Of a stretch of 64,000 bases of DNA, positions 46,823-57,877 are shown in pieces. The stretch covers positions 6,078,501 to 6,142,500 of the forward strand of contig NC_088311.1 of NCBI RefSeq assembly GCF_910592395.1. Direction: 5' to 3'. Position 1 is the first letter of the stretch, and each line of letters starts with the position of its first letter. The position numbers were made by a program, and so were the translations under genes. Under the pieces are notes generated by a model, which was not told the DNA's origin, did not search any database, and saw only the letters and a list, made by a program, of their open reading frames with translations. This DNA comes from Lineus longissimus. Lineage: Eukaryota; Nemertea; Pilidiophora; Heteronemertea; Lineidae.

Positions 46823-48538
46823 GTAAAAGGTTATTACAATTCATCAGTGCATGTTTGTGTTGCTGTCACTGATTTACGCTGGGTTTATGAACCTTTTACT
46901 AGTGTTACACGAGGAGATTAAAGGCTTCTAGAGACTTACCAATGTGTAGAAGAAGTAAAAACCATTGGTAAGTGAATACGTGTATTTACAACGGACCATC
47001 TGTCTTAGTGGTAGTGATGGCACATTGGGTCTTGGTTTCGCTTGGTCATTCCTGGAGCTAGAAAAATAGAATCAACCTTGATTCGTGTTTGCCATGATTG
47101 CATGTTTCGGAACTCCGAGTTATTTACCTCGTGGTTCATTCTGAAACTGGCGGGCATTGATGTATCTAGACATAACATTCTCTGTATCATATCGTTCCTG
47201 TAGAATGATAGAAATGAAACTGCGACGGATTACGACCTCCCGTGTGGATGGTATTGCTTCATAAAGCAAAAAAAAGCCAAAAGTTTACATAGCAATGTTG
47301 TTCATATCGCTCGCAGAGTAAAGAGAAATATAAGATGAAAATCCGAGCATATCTCTCCTCTCGAAAATCATACCCTTTACCTAGTGCAACTATTGAGAGA
47401 GAAAATACTACCACCAATCTTGATATTTTCATTTCGTGGTTAAAATAAACGTAACGGGTTCAATAAACAGTTGTAAAGAGCAATATTTTGAGTGTTCGAT
47501 TTCGGAAACATCTGTAGAGTGAGGTGGTATCAGCCATTCGATAGGCCTATATCGATATCTTATGCTTACATCGAAAGCGCCGGTGGTGGTCCAGACTGTG
47601 AAATCAGGAGCTGATTTACGCCTATGGCCAAGTCCCGAGGATAAAGTATTCAGTTATGTACTTCCAAAATAAGAGCCTACATTTGCACCAGTTTTCAGTG
47701 CAGAGTTATTTCTTTGCCGCAAAATACTATCTTGGACTTTCCAGTGTAAATCGCAGAGGCCGCGAGTTCTTCGAGGAGCAACCAACTAAAATTAGCTTTA
47801 CCATCCTAATTCATTCAATGTCACCGTCATCCTATCCGGCGCAATAGAAGCCGAGATGAAAGCAGGGATTCAGTTAATTCAACAGATGGATTTTTCACCA
47901 ACAGTGACGAAAATGCAAAAAGTAGTTTCGTCTGAGTAAACAATGTTTGATTCAAACAGGTTCCACATCACTGGTACCATGACAACGGGAATGACAACGT
48001 TGAAGAAAGCACCACACTGGTGCAAGGACAGGTGCAATAGGCAAATAGATTACAATTGCTTAATTCATTGCGATTGGGGTGTTATTTTACTTTGAAACAA
48101 AAGCAATCCTTTGAAACGATAAAGGCAAACAGTCAAGGCATCCATTAGAGGGGAGAGACTCGACTCATATCACAAAAAAATCTTTCTGAGCAAAGAAATC
48201 GTCTCGGCTCGGTTGACAGATCAATGCAGATAGCAAAATTACAGAACGTAAAAAACAAATTTGGTGCAATTTACAATGTACAAATGTACATGTATAATGA
48301 CTGATTAGGTCTAGTTATACTTGTACAGCGGAAGGATGATAGATAATGTCGAAGAGCCCACCAGTCCATTGTCATTGTCAAGTCGTTGTCACCACCGCTC
48401 CTTCCAGTCCCTGGAGCTGCCCCCTTCTGGCATTGTCTGGCAAGATTGCGTTGTGATAGGGACAGAAAAGTAACCTTTCGAGATATCCATCTGACTTGAA
48501 ACGACTTGCTATCAGTGAGCCAAAGGCAAAATCATCGT
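46823..48538. other. Intergenic, no gene recognised
   Basis: AT-rich, nothing supported. Confidence 0.45.
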
Positions 48539-48844
48539 ATGGCAGCCAAACAAGTACAGCAACGGTGGAAGTTACGGGAAAATTGTTATCTACCCTGGGG
48601 CCCGGCCGAAGGAAAGGTCTATCCAATCGCTGCAAAGTGTTTAGACTGGAATGCGATAGAATCTGATGACAAGCGTTGCGAAGAGATATGTGATGAAGCC
48701 AAGGAAAGTCAAAGAGTTGACACTAATGTAAAGGAAGATGAGGAAAGTACCGCGATTAATGTGGTCCGGCCACGTGTCATCACCTGCAAAGATCTCTTGG
48801 TGTCATCGCCTTCTGAAGGAAAACATAATAGTTATTTGCCGTAA
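48539..48844 (+). CDS. Candidate 101-residue protein with a Tudor-like N-terminus
   Basis: ATG at 48539 (CGTATGG context) opens a 101-residue frame ending TAA at 48842-48844. Residues 9-40 (RWKLRENCYLPWGPAEGK followed by VYPIAAKCL) show the spacing W-K, C, W, G-x-x-Y-P of SMN/SPF30-type Tudor domains, which bind methylated Arg or Lys. The rest is acidic (ESDDKRCEEICDEAKESQ, KEDEES) with a short basic end. The composition is far more protein-like than neighbouring chance frames. The frame continues upstream to an acceptor-like CTATCAG, so it may instead be the last exon of a larger gene or a fragment of one. No partner exon found. Confidence 0.35.
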   Translation: MAAKQVQQRWKLRENCYLPWGPAEGKVYPIAAKCLDWNAIESDDKRCEEICDEAKESQRVDTNVKEDEESTAINVVRPRVITCKDLLVSSPSEGKHNSYLP

Positions 48845-51420
48845 CAGATATTTGAGATACCAGGATGTATTGTCAGCATCAAAAGTATAAATGGCTGCTG
48901 TTACTAGACGTATACCATTACTCTTTCTTCGTGAAGGTAATATTCGAATTTTGAGTAACACCATCTGCAGTGAGATAGAGTATAATAAAACAACGGTGAT
49001 CCTTTATAACGCTTTCTTTGTGCAGTGTGCATTGTGTGTAATCCGATAAATGTTGTGCCACAACCGTGGACGATGACTGTACATCTCAGTATAAGGCTAT
49101 CATGTCAAAGATGAGAAGAAGGGATTTCTAATCTTATCAATCAGTTGATGAGATGGCCGTTGTTGGATGACAATACGCTGAGGTTTGTAATTCAATAAGG
49201 TTTTATAATACGGCATTTTAATCATCTTGATGAAGAGGTGCTGTAATTAGCAGGCAAGGCGGGGACGACCATTTATGCGACTGATTAAAGATCAGTTGGG
49301 GTCCCCACCGCGGCAGAGAGATGCTGTACGCCTATAACACAATCGATGTCCTACAGTAATCCGCGTCTGTGGCTGAATTGTCTTAAGAAATCGATTTTGA
49401 TAAACTTAGTGCCACCAATGAGCTTGATATCACCAAAAGGTTATCATGAGGATACATGTAGTTCGATTTTAAGGGCCGATGAATGAGCCACAACAATCGA
49501 CATTTTCGCTTTGCGTGAGTTTGAGGTATTTTCAGAAATCGCATACTATCGGATTTAAGGGTTAAAATAGGCGTTTACTAGCTGTACCCGTATTCGGCAT
49601 CAGGCAAGTCAGGGTGGTGCTTAGGTTGGACATCAACAAATATTCGGAGGGGTGGATAATCAGACTGACAGATGCCAGTCTAACAAATCAAGTGCTGGAC
49701 TTGCCAATAGGACCAATCGTTGAGAACCTATCAACAAATTGTTCAGGACGATGTCAACCTGAGAGAAACAACAACGCTCTATTGTTGTCACTGCAATGCG
49801 TATATCAAAAAAAATGACACCTGAGTGGGAAAAGGTTTACATAGGCCCCTGTTTGTCATTTCGAGGACCATTCGAGCAATGTTTGGTACGGCCACTTCAC
49901 AATATAAATGGTGACTTATTACAATGGCAAACCGATACATTGGTCTAACATCTGTTTGCTATTCCATAGGCGATATATCACCAATAGATTTAAATGTACT
50001 TCACTACTGTTTTTTTCTTCTCAATCTCGATGTATATAGTCGGCATCGGAACACTGTAAATGCATGTTTGCTCCAACAATATTACATTCAAAATACTACA
50101 TTTTGTTCGTCTGTGTAATTCTTGATCACAGAAAATTAACAGTTAAGTCTTTAACACTGTGATAAACAAAAAAATCTCGCTCGACTGAAAATAATTCTTT
50201 CGACATGGATCTGTTGTCTGCGCTTATTTGATACAATAGGCACCTCTTCAAAAATGCAATCCCATTCTGCATGCCTTGTTTTGAGAATTGGAAGGAATCA
50301 TTAGATGCACCCTCGGCTCCAAATTCTCACTATTCAAAACGTGGCTCCCATCTTCTTTGGAGTGAGAAAAAAACACACAAAATGTCCAGTTATGTTTAAT
50401 AAATACAAGTTCAGTGTATTGTTAAGTTGAAGCATCGAGGAATACTCGACCTAGCTCCAAGATGGCCGCCGTTGGCCACACACGTCACTTTCTCTCCTCA
50501 ACAAGTTACTAGGTAAACTCGCAATGGAAAACAAACATCTCATCGGTGTTTGCCGGCTGACATTGCGCCCCTTGAACGGTTCCCAGACCTGCCTGTCACC
50601 CCATTGCAACCACTCATGATACACAACTATAAGTGACTGGCTATTGTACGAGAGTAATAGAGAAAGCGATGTATGTGACATACAGGGCAATAGCTCTCCG
50701 TCATTGACCGTGTATGACGTGAGGAGACTGTAAACCCTGGCTTGTACTTTAGCGTCAAAACCAATGCTTTCAGCTCTATAGCACCCTTGATGGCACCTTG
50801 ATACACCATCGACACACTAGGTTTCATTTCTGTGAACAGCCATTGAAGTCATGTGGTTTTTAAGGTCAATCAAAATGGACTCCGTATTGACAATTGCGCC
50901 AGAGCATTGATTTAGACTTACATTTATAAAAAGTAGTACAGTTCTATCAGTAAACATGTACATGTATATTCTGGGACGTGATTTATGATGCAGATACTTA
51001 TCATGGCATCGAACTAGTACACACACACACACACACAATGAGAGTAAAGTAAACTGACTTCAGGAAGATACAATCTTAGCTCCTGTCGTCTGCCTTGGTC
51101 CATTGAGATCAATCAAGGCATATCATAGATTCCAATCGAGTGATTCTGCAACCAATGATGACTGTAGGGTGCTCAGTGAAGACCGATTAGGACAGCTCTT
51201 AGATTCCAACCTCGCTGCCGAGGAATTTCCTTCTCCGTGTTCTGTGTAGGAAGGCGGGAATCCACGAGGCAATTCGGGTTTCAGTTCGGCAAATGAAAAG
51301 AGAGTGCAAATCAATCCCAGGAAATCAGTATCTACGACCATTGACAGGTTTAGTAAGAAACCATTGCTCTACAAGTTTGTTAATCATCAATGACTTCTGA
51401 AAGGAGCAAACACAATGGCT
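48845..51420. other. Intergenic, no gene recognised
   Basis: AT-rich. CCAAGATGGCCGCC at 50457-50470 is a strong YY1-like word; the ATG in it opens only 16 codons, ending at a TAG that abuts a GTAAAC donor. An AC dinucleotide run lies at 51019-51037. Confidence 0.4.
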
Positions 51421-51530
51421 GATATGAATAAAATCTAGCAAATGCTTTTACTTCAGTTTTGTACAGAAAGGCCTGGTGCAAATGTACATGGACTTTCAGA
51501 TAAAAACATTTGCTAGTCTTTATTCATATC
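51421..51530. repeat. Inverted repeat with 30-bp arms and a 50-nt loop
   Basis: Arm 51421-51450 (GATATGAATAAAATCTAGCA...) is the reverse complement of 51501-51530 with three mismatches. Pairing weakly extends a few bases outward. Probably a small MITE or its remnant; no clear target duplication. Confidence 0.85.
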
Positions 51531-54500
51531 ACCAAATATCTGCTAACTACATAAAGCAAAAGCGCGAGGTGACATTGTCCGAAATTAGGATGATGTTATC
51601 CGACAATCGATAAAACAACGTCATCTTGTTTACACGTATTTTCGAGGCCTGCTCCATTTAACTCTGGGAACGAGGTTGCCTGGATTCTTCTTGCGGCTCA
51701 TCATCACACCGTAGTAAGATAATGACAAATATTAGCGCGGGGAAGAATAACAATTTTCCCATCTGCCTCTCATCCATCCAGATCGAAATGAGGAAACGAT
51801 TGGAGGGGTTGATTCGCTTGTTCTATTCACTGAAGGAGCGCGTGTCAAATACCAAGGAATCTACTTGAGCCAGTGGGGGAGTGCTTTAAGCATCCACAAT
51901 GGTCAGCGTAATATGACTAGTTATGTTGAAATTGATCGGGAGTTTGTACGACAGCAAGCAGATGGACTACTCATCTCGAATGAATCGCTTCTCCCTATGT
52001 TTGCTTGCCTCAAAGAAAACACCATCAACCCCTACCCAAAATGATAGCATACACTTGTTTTAAATATCTTCCTTTCTTTTATGCTGGATTAATTGCCTTT
52101 GGAAATCGTTTCGTGTCCAAAGAAGCCTCTTTTATATTTCCATAGTCTACTAACAAAGTACTTACTTTGAGCACAAACATAAAGAAGAAGTACTTTGCTA
52201 TTAACGCCAGTTGACAAACCATTTTGAAGGAATATTACTACATGTATTTGTAATCCGACCCACAGATTCGTCCTCGGAGATTTACCCTCAGCAAACTTTT
52301 TACGGGCTGTCCCTATACGTTTCTTTCTTTTCTTAGGAATGCAAGTTAACTTTTTGGTTAATTGGCCATTTTTTATGACATCAGACCTTCATCCGAGATT
52401 TACAATGCATCCACCTATTGTACTGTAGAATCTTGTCCGGAATTAGGATGCATGACACAGTTTTGAGACTAAAAATCCAAATTTTACGATCCACTTCTCG
52501 CTTTCAGCCAATTATGAATAATACATAAGGAAATAACACCATCAATAAACTCTTCTTATCAACCGTTTAAAGCACCTTGCAGCTTAATCTTGTATTTTCT
52601 ATGCAATAAAGGTTAACCTGGGGGACGCGGCACCGCAACTTAACCGCTTTCAACAGCATTTAATTGTTCTGAGACTAGCTTAATGACCAAGTTGATAAGA
52701 CAATTTCTTCTCACTTTTCTCATCAGTATGACAAGCTGCGAATACCTTTCCCTCATCTGTTTAGATTTCTACAATAATATTATACCCTGTCAGCAATAAT
52801 CCCAAAATCGCTTAATGACACTAAAGAATTCCCTGAACTGAGTTGCATCACCCCGACAACCACGTTGACAATACATCTGACTGGTAATTGATAGTCAAAC
52901 TCTGTTGTAACACCTCGATATTGCTTCGAGATTTATGGACATTGAGGAAATAACTATGCGATGTAGTAGTTCTCATTACACATTCAAAATAATCTATCCT
53001 TAAGGGGTCATTAAACGTGGATTGCCTAAATGTTTTCAAATGAACACAGTCTCTATGGAGAACATGATACATCATACGAATCCGTATTACAAATTAATTT
53101 GTTAAGTTTGTGGAGCCTCATATGAAAGAGTTGAAAGTGGCATTTTTCTTAATAATATAAGTGTTTTCCAAAAGGAATCTTAAGAAGTGACTGCAAAAGT
53201 TCGAGATGTCTTTGGCTATCACATCGATCTACTTAATTCACGCATCCCATTTCCACCGAATTATAAAGTACAATTCATCTCAATCATGCACTGCAGCAAA
53301 GAATTCTGACACAATTTCAAATGCTGCTGGAGCTGAGAGAAGGCATTGGTAAAGACACCGTTTGGTTGGTATTCCTAAGGATTCCAACAGGCAAGCCGTA
53401 TCTAGAAGTATTCAACACCAGAAAAACCCGACCAACGCCGTCCGATAGAGGCCGCCAGTGTAATCAGTCACGTGCCGCCATTGACGAATCAGCTCGCAGC
53501 AATCAATCACAATGGCAGCCTCAACGAGACGGGGTGTATTCAGAGAATTACCTTCTGTGTGAGGACACCTTTGAGAGAGGACAGCATTATTTGGTCCCTT
53601 GGTCTAAATTGATATCGTATTATACCGCGGAGACACAATGTACCTCAAAAGTACGGCTCGCAGTATGTTTTGGCTAAACGATCGTACGTCTTGTGTTCGA
53701 GGACACAGGTGATCATAATCAGGACACCTCTTTATTTAGGACAGCGTCCCTGATGTCCTTGTTTGTATGCTCCCACCTGATATGACTGTTCACCAGAGGA
53801 TCTAACAAATTTGCAATCAAATTACTGGAATGCCTACATCAATTTCAAACCTGGATGCCAACAAGACCAACCTCCACCCCACCCCACCCCCACCCCACCC
53901 CCACCCCCAAGGTAGGAGAGGCCAAGACCACAGTACACCCCACACAAAATGCCCAACTTTTTTACATTAGACAATTAGATATAGGAAAGCTACCATCAGT
54001 AATAAACTTTGGGTGCAGGGAAACTGGACTCATGCAGTCATGATTAGCATGATCATCAAGTGAAAAATGAATTTTCAAACTTCATTTAAAATCTAGAGTG
54101 AAAAATTTAAATCTCAGTAGTATCAGAATGATGGTGTTTCACATTAGCATGAAACAAGCACGATTTAAAACTAGGTATATTGCATAGATCAACCCCCCAA
54201 GCTCCCTAGTGACCCCCTCGCAATGACCAATTCAATTTTTTGCTGTCACATCATTAAAACCTCCAATTTCGGCATGGAAGTGGACAAAGAAAAAAATGTT
54301 CCAAAACACCAGAAGCAGTGTTATTATGACTCTAGATGGTATTGCCCTCTCGCGGATCTATCGGCAACTAAAATATTATCGCTAGAAATGCCAGTTTTTG
54401 AGCCGTAAAAACGCCTCAAAGGCTTATTTTCCTGATTTTCCCTGTTTGAACTTCATCAATGCATGCAAAGCGGCGGTACAAAGGTGGACAAAGGATTTTT

Positions 54501-54666
54501 TTGACTAAATTCACTGAAATTTCGCACAGTATTAGCTAGACATTAGAGGAAACCAATGGGCTATCGGCAAAGTGCGTAATGCTCCCCACCGCCTGATTAA
54601 CTCTTCTTTTTGAGATTGCCCTAAGCTAAGCGCACTACTGCGTTGATCGGCCGAGATGGTAATTAG
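51531..54666. other. Intergenic, no gene recognised
   Basis: AT-rich. Contains copies of the dispersed word TTGTCCGRAATTAGGATG (51575, 52433) and a CCCCAC-rich run at 53872-53913. The 118-codon frame at 53321-53677 has no domain support. Confidence 0.4.
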
Positions 54667-54678
54667 TGCGCATGCGCA
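54667..54678. promoter_or_regulatory. Perfect NRF-1-type palindrome
   Basis: TGCGCATGCGCA matches the known NRF-1 consensus exactly and lies in a locally CpG-containing patch. No transcript start could be linked to it. Confidence 0.35.
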
Positions 54679-54756
54679 AGTTCGAGGTCGGGGATTTCTG
54701 GTATTGTCCAGTTAATCGAACTGGTGATGTACCGTCGATGCCATTTCCAATGTGTT

Positions 54757-54757
54757 G

Positions 54758-54789
<32 letters not shown>

Positions 54790-54790
54790 G
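54757..54790. repeat. GAT trinucleotide microsatellite
   Basis: Imperfect (GAT)n run interrupted by one GGT. Confidence 0.9.
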
Positions 54791-57254
54791 TACAGGTGTA
54801 TTTATGCTGCATCAATTACGTAGACTGGACTAATCAAATCGAGATGCAGAACCATCCTATGTAGCATTGGTTGTTTGTGGAAACGATTTAATAAAGTTCA
54901 TTCAATTCAGGCACGTGCCATGTGGAGACTATACTCTGGGCAAGAAAGGAATGATTCCTCAACGAAAAACAACGTATTTGCAGGCCAATTTAATTTTCTT
55001 AATATGTTAGTCAGAAAAAGTTTTTTTGATAGTTAAACGAAATGATGCATCCTAATTTCGGACAAGGCATCCTAATTCCGGACATACTGTTTTGAATTTC
55101 AGGTATGATCCTTACTTCGGAGAGAGTGTCAAGTACAACAATTGTGTGACAAAAGCATAATCAGACATGACTACAGAAACAATCTACAGAAAGTCACTAC
55201 AACTTCAAAGCCCCTCCATTATCGGACAGACTTTTAGGTATAGTGCCTGGCCTGCCAGTCATGCCAGTGCTACTGGCTACCAAAAGACTCCTGCTAGTCG
55301 TTTCTGGAAACGGTACATCGGGATACCGTTTTTTCTCGATATTTGTTTATTGCTACAGCAAATATCCAAAAAGCACTTCTTCTGCCATTTATTTTACCAC
55401 CTCTTTCAATGATCTTCAAAACGATTGATGCGGCACCTTTGGCAAGTTTTTTTACGACGTAAACGAAGTGAACGTGAGGTGAGGCAAGTTTACATATTGC
55501 GGAATAACTCGGCTTATCTCACAAGAGCGCTAGTGTCTGACTGTTTACAAATTTGCCATGTCAATTGGTAAACTAGAGGCACTCTCTGTATATTTGCCAT
55601 TTTGACCTCCGTCCGGCTTCTTCTTTGATGTGTGATGTGTCCAGGTCAGCTGAATTGATTTAATAATCGCACTTTCTATTTTTGCCAAAGATGATCGATG
55701 AAGCACTGCAACCTTTGTGATTCAGTCCCCCTCTCAGCAACCTCGCCACCAGAGGTCATGTGACCGGAATGTGCAGAAACTACCAATATAAATGGCTATC
55801 ATCTCGTTGCTGTTGTAGTTGTCACCGGACTTTAGCGTTTGTGACAAACAGGGGAAGATGACTTCACAGTCTCGCTGGCGGCAAGGAACATGGATATACT
55901 ATAACTTATAACTGGACCAACATAAGAATTAGAACAGCTAACAAGTGATTTCGAACTTTCGCCTCTTTCAAACCCTCTCCATGGCAGATTAACATCCATC
56001 ATTTCAGACGCTGTTTAGCCTGCGGCTTCAAACAGCTTCATTCTCCATGAGATGCTCCTACTTATAACATTATAATATTAGATTTATTGAGACGCTAAAT
56101 CAATTATTGTCTTAGCTAGATCTTGTTAGCGATGTCATTATGCGCGTATCGGCGGCTACTGGACCAATTTTACGCTCATTGAATAAATGTTTAGCTCTGA
56201 TCCATCTCATGCGATCTATTTCATTAGGAATTTCGTGGATCATTTCAACCATCTGGGGACAGTCGGATATACCAATTGCTTCGTTTTTTCCCTCTTTGGT
56301 CCTCGCCGCGATTCTGGGCCGCAGCCGATTCTGAAGAAAAGACCTAAAATGGACGTTAATGTAAATTCGCTCAGGCGGATGTGAGCTAATGTAATAATTG
56401 TTTCAAGTGCATGAGAGGGCTACGGATAATATCGTTAATTATGACGGAAAATGAATCGGTTTCGATGGTACTGAGCCAATCATGGCGAGAATGATTGTAT
56501 TATTTGAAGTGACACATCTTGGTTATTTTGAATTATCGTGAAGGGCCGAGGAGAGATGAAAAGTAGGAGGAAGTCATTTGCTGTGCGCCAATCAAAGCTA
56601 GACTTTCCTTGAGCACGGCAGTACGCATTTACTTTCTCATCCACCATAAATCCAGGAGTGCTGACAGTGTATAGATGGAACCAAATCTTACGTTACCGAA
56701 AACACGACGACCCTCTTCTCCCTGGAAAGAACGGCTTTGTTTCGCTTTGCTCGGAAAGTTCGAAGGTTGCGTACCCTTCTCATGAACAACAGTGCATCAA
56801 TAATAACATTGTCAGCAACTGCAATCCCATACCAGGTTCCAAATCACTCCTGGGGACGAGATTTGCAGGAATACATGTAACGTCACGGACAGCAGACCGG
56901 CAATATCAATCAAAGCGAAAATATCAATAACCGTCGAATAAGATGCGTGCCCGATAGAAAAGGTCGGCTGTTTGTTTGCTCAAAATTACAAACTTTCCTT
57001 GCTACTGTAAACCAGTTTGTTTTGACAGCCAGTTTTAGGTGTTAGATGTTAGGAAACATGAGAAATTGCTTCAACAACTGTCATGGACATGTGGAGAGGA
57101 TTCGATCTCATTAGAGAGCAGCTTGTGTTGCGAGGGGCAATTTACTAAGTTACCGTCCTTTGCGGTACCGAACATTTGCTTACAGCATTGCCAGGTATAG
57201 CCTAGTGCTACGGTATCGCTTGAATCAAAAGCCTAATAGACAGAGTTGTTTGCG
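54791..57254. other. Intergenic, no gene recognised
   Basis: AT-rich. Two more direct copies of the TCCTAATTYCGGACA word lie at 55045-55084. Frames at 55167-55412 and 56658-56930 are unsupported. Confidence 0.4.
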
Positions 57255-57263
57255 CTTGCAAAT

Positions 57264-57868
57264 GGTAACCGGAAAAACGCCGACCGACCGACCGACCGAC
57301 CGACCTACTCGCCGACTCTGACAACCTCACTTACGGCATCCCATTCGCGCCTCATAGCCCGGTAACCGGAAAAACGCCGACCGACCGACCGACTGACCTG
57401 CCAACCTACCGTCATATGCAGTATCCCTTTCGCTTCTCTATAGCACATGTATCTGTGTAGTGCCCAGCGGAATGGACGTGATGGAGTCCGACGTGTCTGA
57501 CAGCAGCATCACCAGTCAATTATACCGGGAAAACGAGCCCACGCGGTAAGGAACTGATAACGATACTCTAAAGATATGCTTTGTCTACATGGTCGGTGGA
57601 TATAATGAATGATTTGGGCCTAATCTATGCACTGTAGTTTTTCTACTCGAGTGTCTCGACCGATGCAATGCATGAACTGCAACTTTGTTGTCATTTGACC
57701 AGCGCACGTGCGCTTGTTTACAATTTCATTTCACGTGACCTGCTATCGTGGATTGGATATATCACATTGACTTATGAGACCTGCGACTGAACTACGAAAC
57801 TCCTTGGGTTGGTAGGTCGGAAGGTCGGTCGGTCAGTCGGTCGGTCGGTCGGCGTTTTTCCGGTTACC
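57264..57868. mobile_element. 605-bp Mutator-like non-autonomous transposon with 58-bp inverted ends and 9-bp target duplication
   Basis: The left end begins GGTAACCGGAAAAACGCCGA followed by (CCGA)n; the right end 57811-57868 is its inverse. A perfect 9-bp duplication CTTGCAAAT flanks it at 57255-57263 and 57869-57877. Long inverted ends with a 9-bp target duplication are the hallmark of Mutator-like elements; Merlin elements (8-9 bp, ends in GG) are an alternative. The left end is itself tandemly duplicated: 57361 starts a second copy of the first 97 bp. No transposase is encoded. Confidence 0.9.
57472..57545 (+). other. First-exon-like fragment inside the Mutator-like element
   Basis: An ATG at 57472 starts 24 codons plus two bases that end exactly at a GTAAGG donor (57546). 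The encoded peptide begins MDVMESDVSDSSITSQ and is acidic and Ser-rich. Upstream is a pyrimidine-rich leader. No acceptor or second exon is evident in the element. It may be a host exon captured by the transposon, or the remnant first exon of the parent transposase gene. Confidence 0.35.
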
Positions 57869-57877
57869 CTTGCAAAT

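Noticed and set aside
53321-53677. 118-codon plus-strand frame
   Set aside because: No family resemblance; size within chance for a window of this length.
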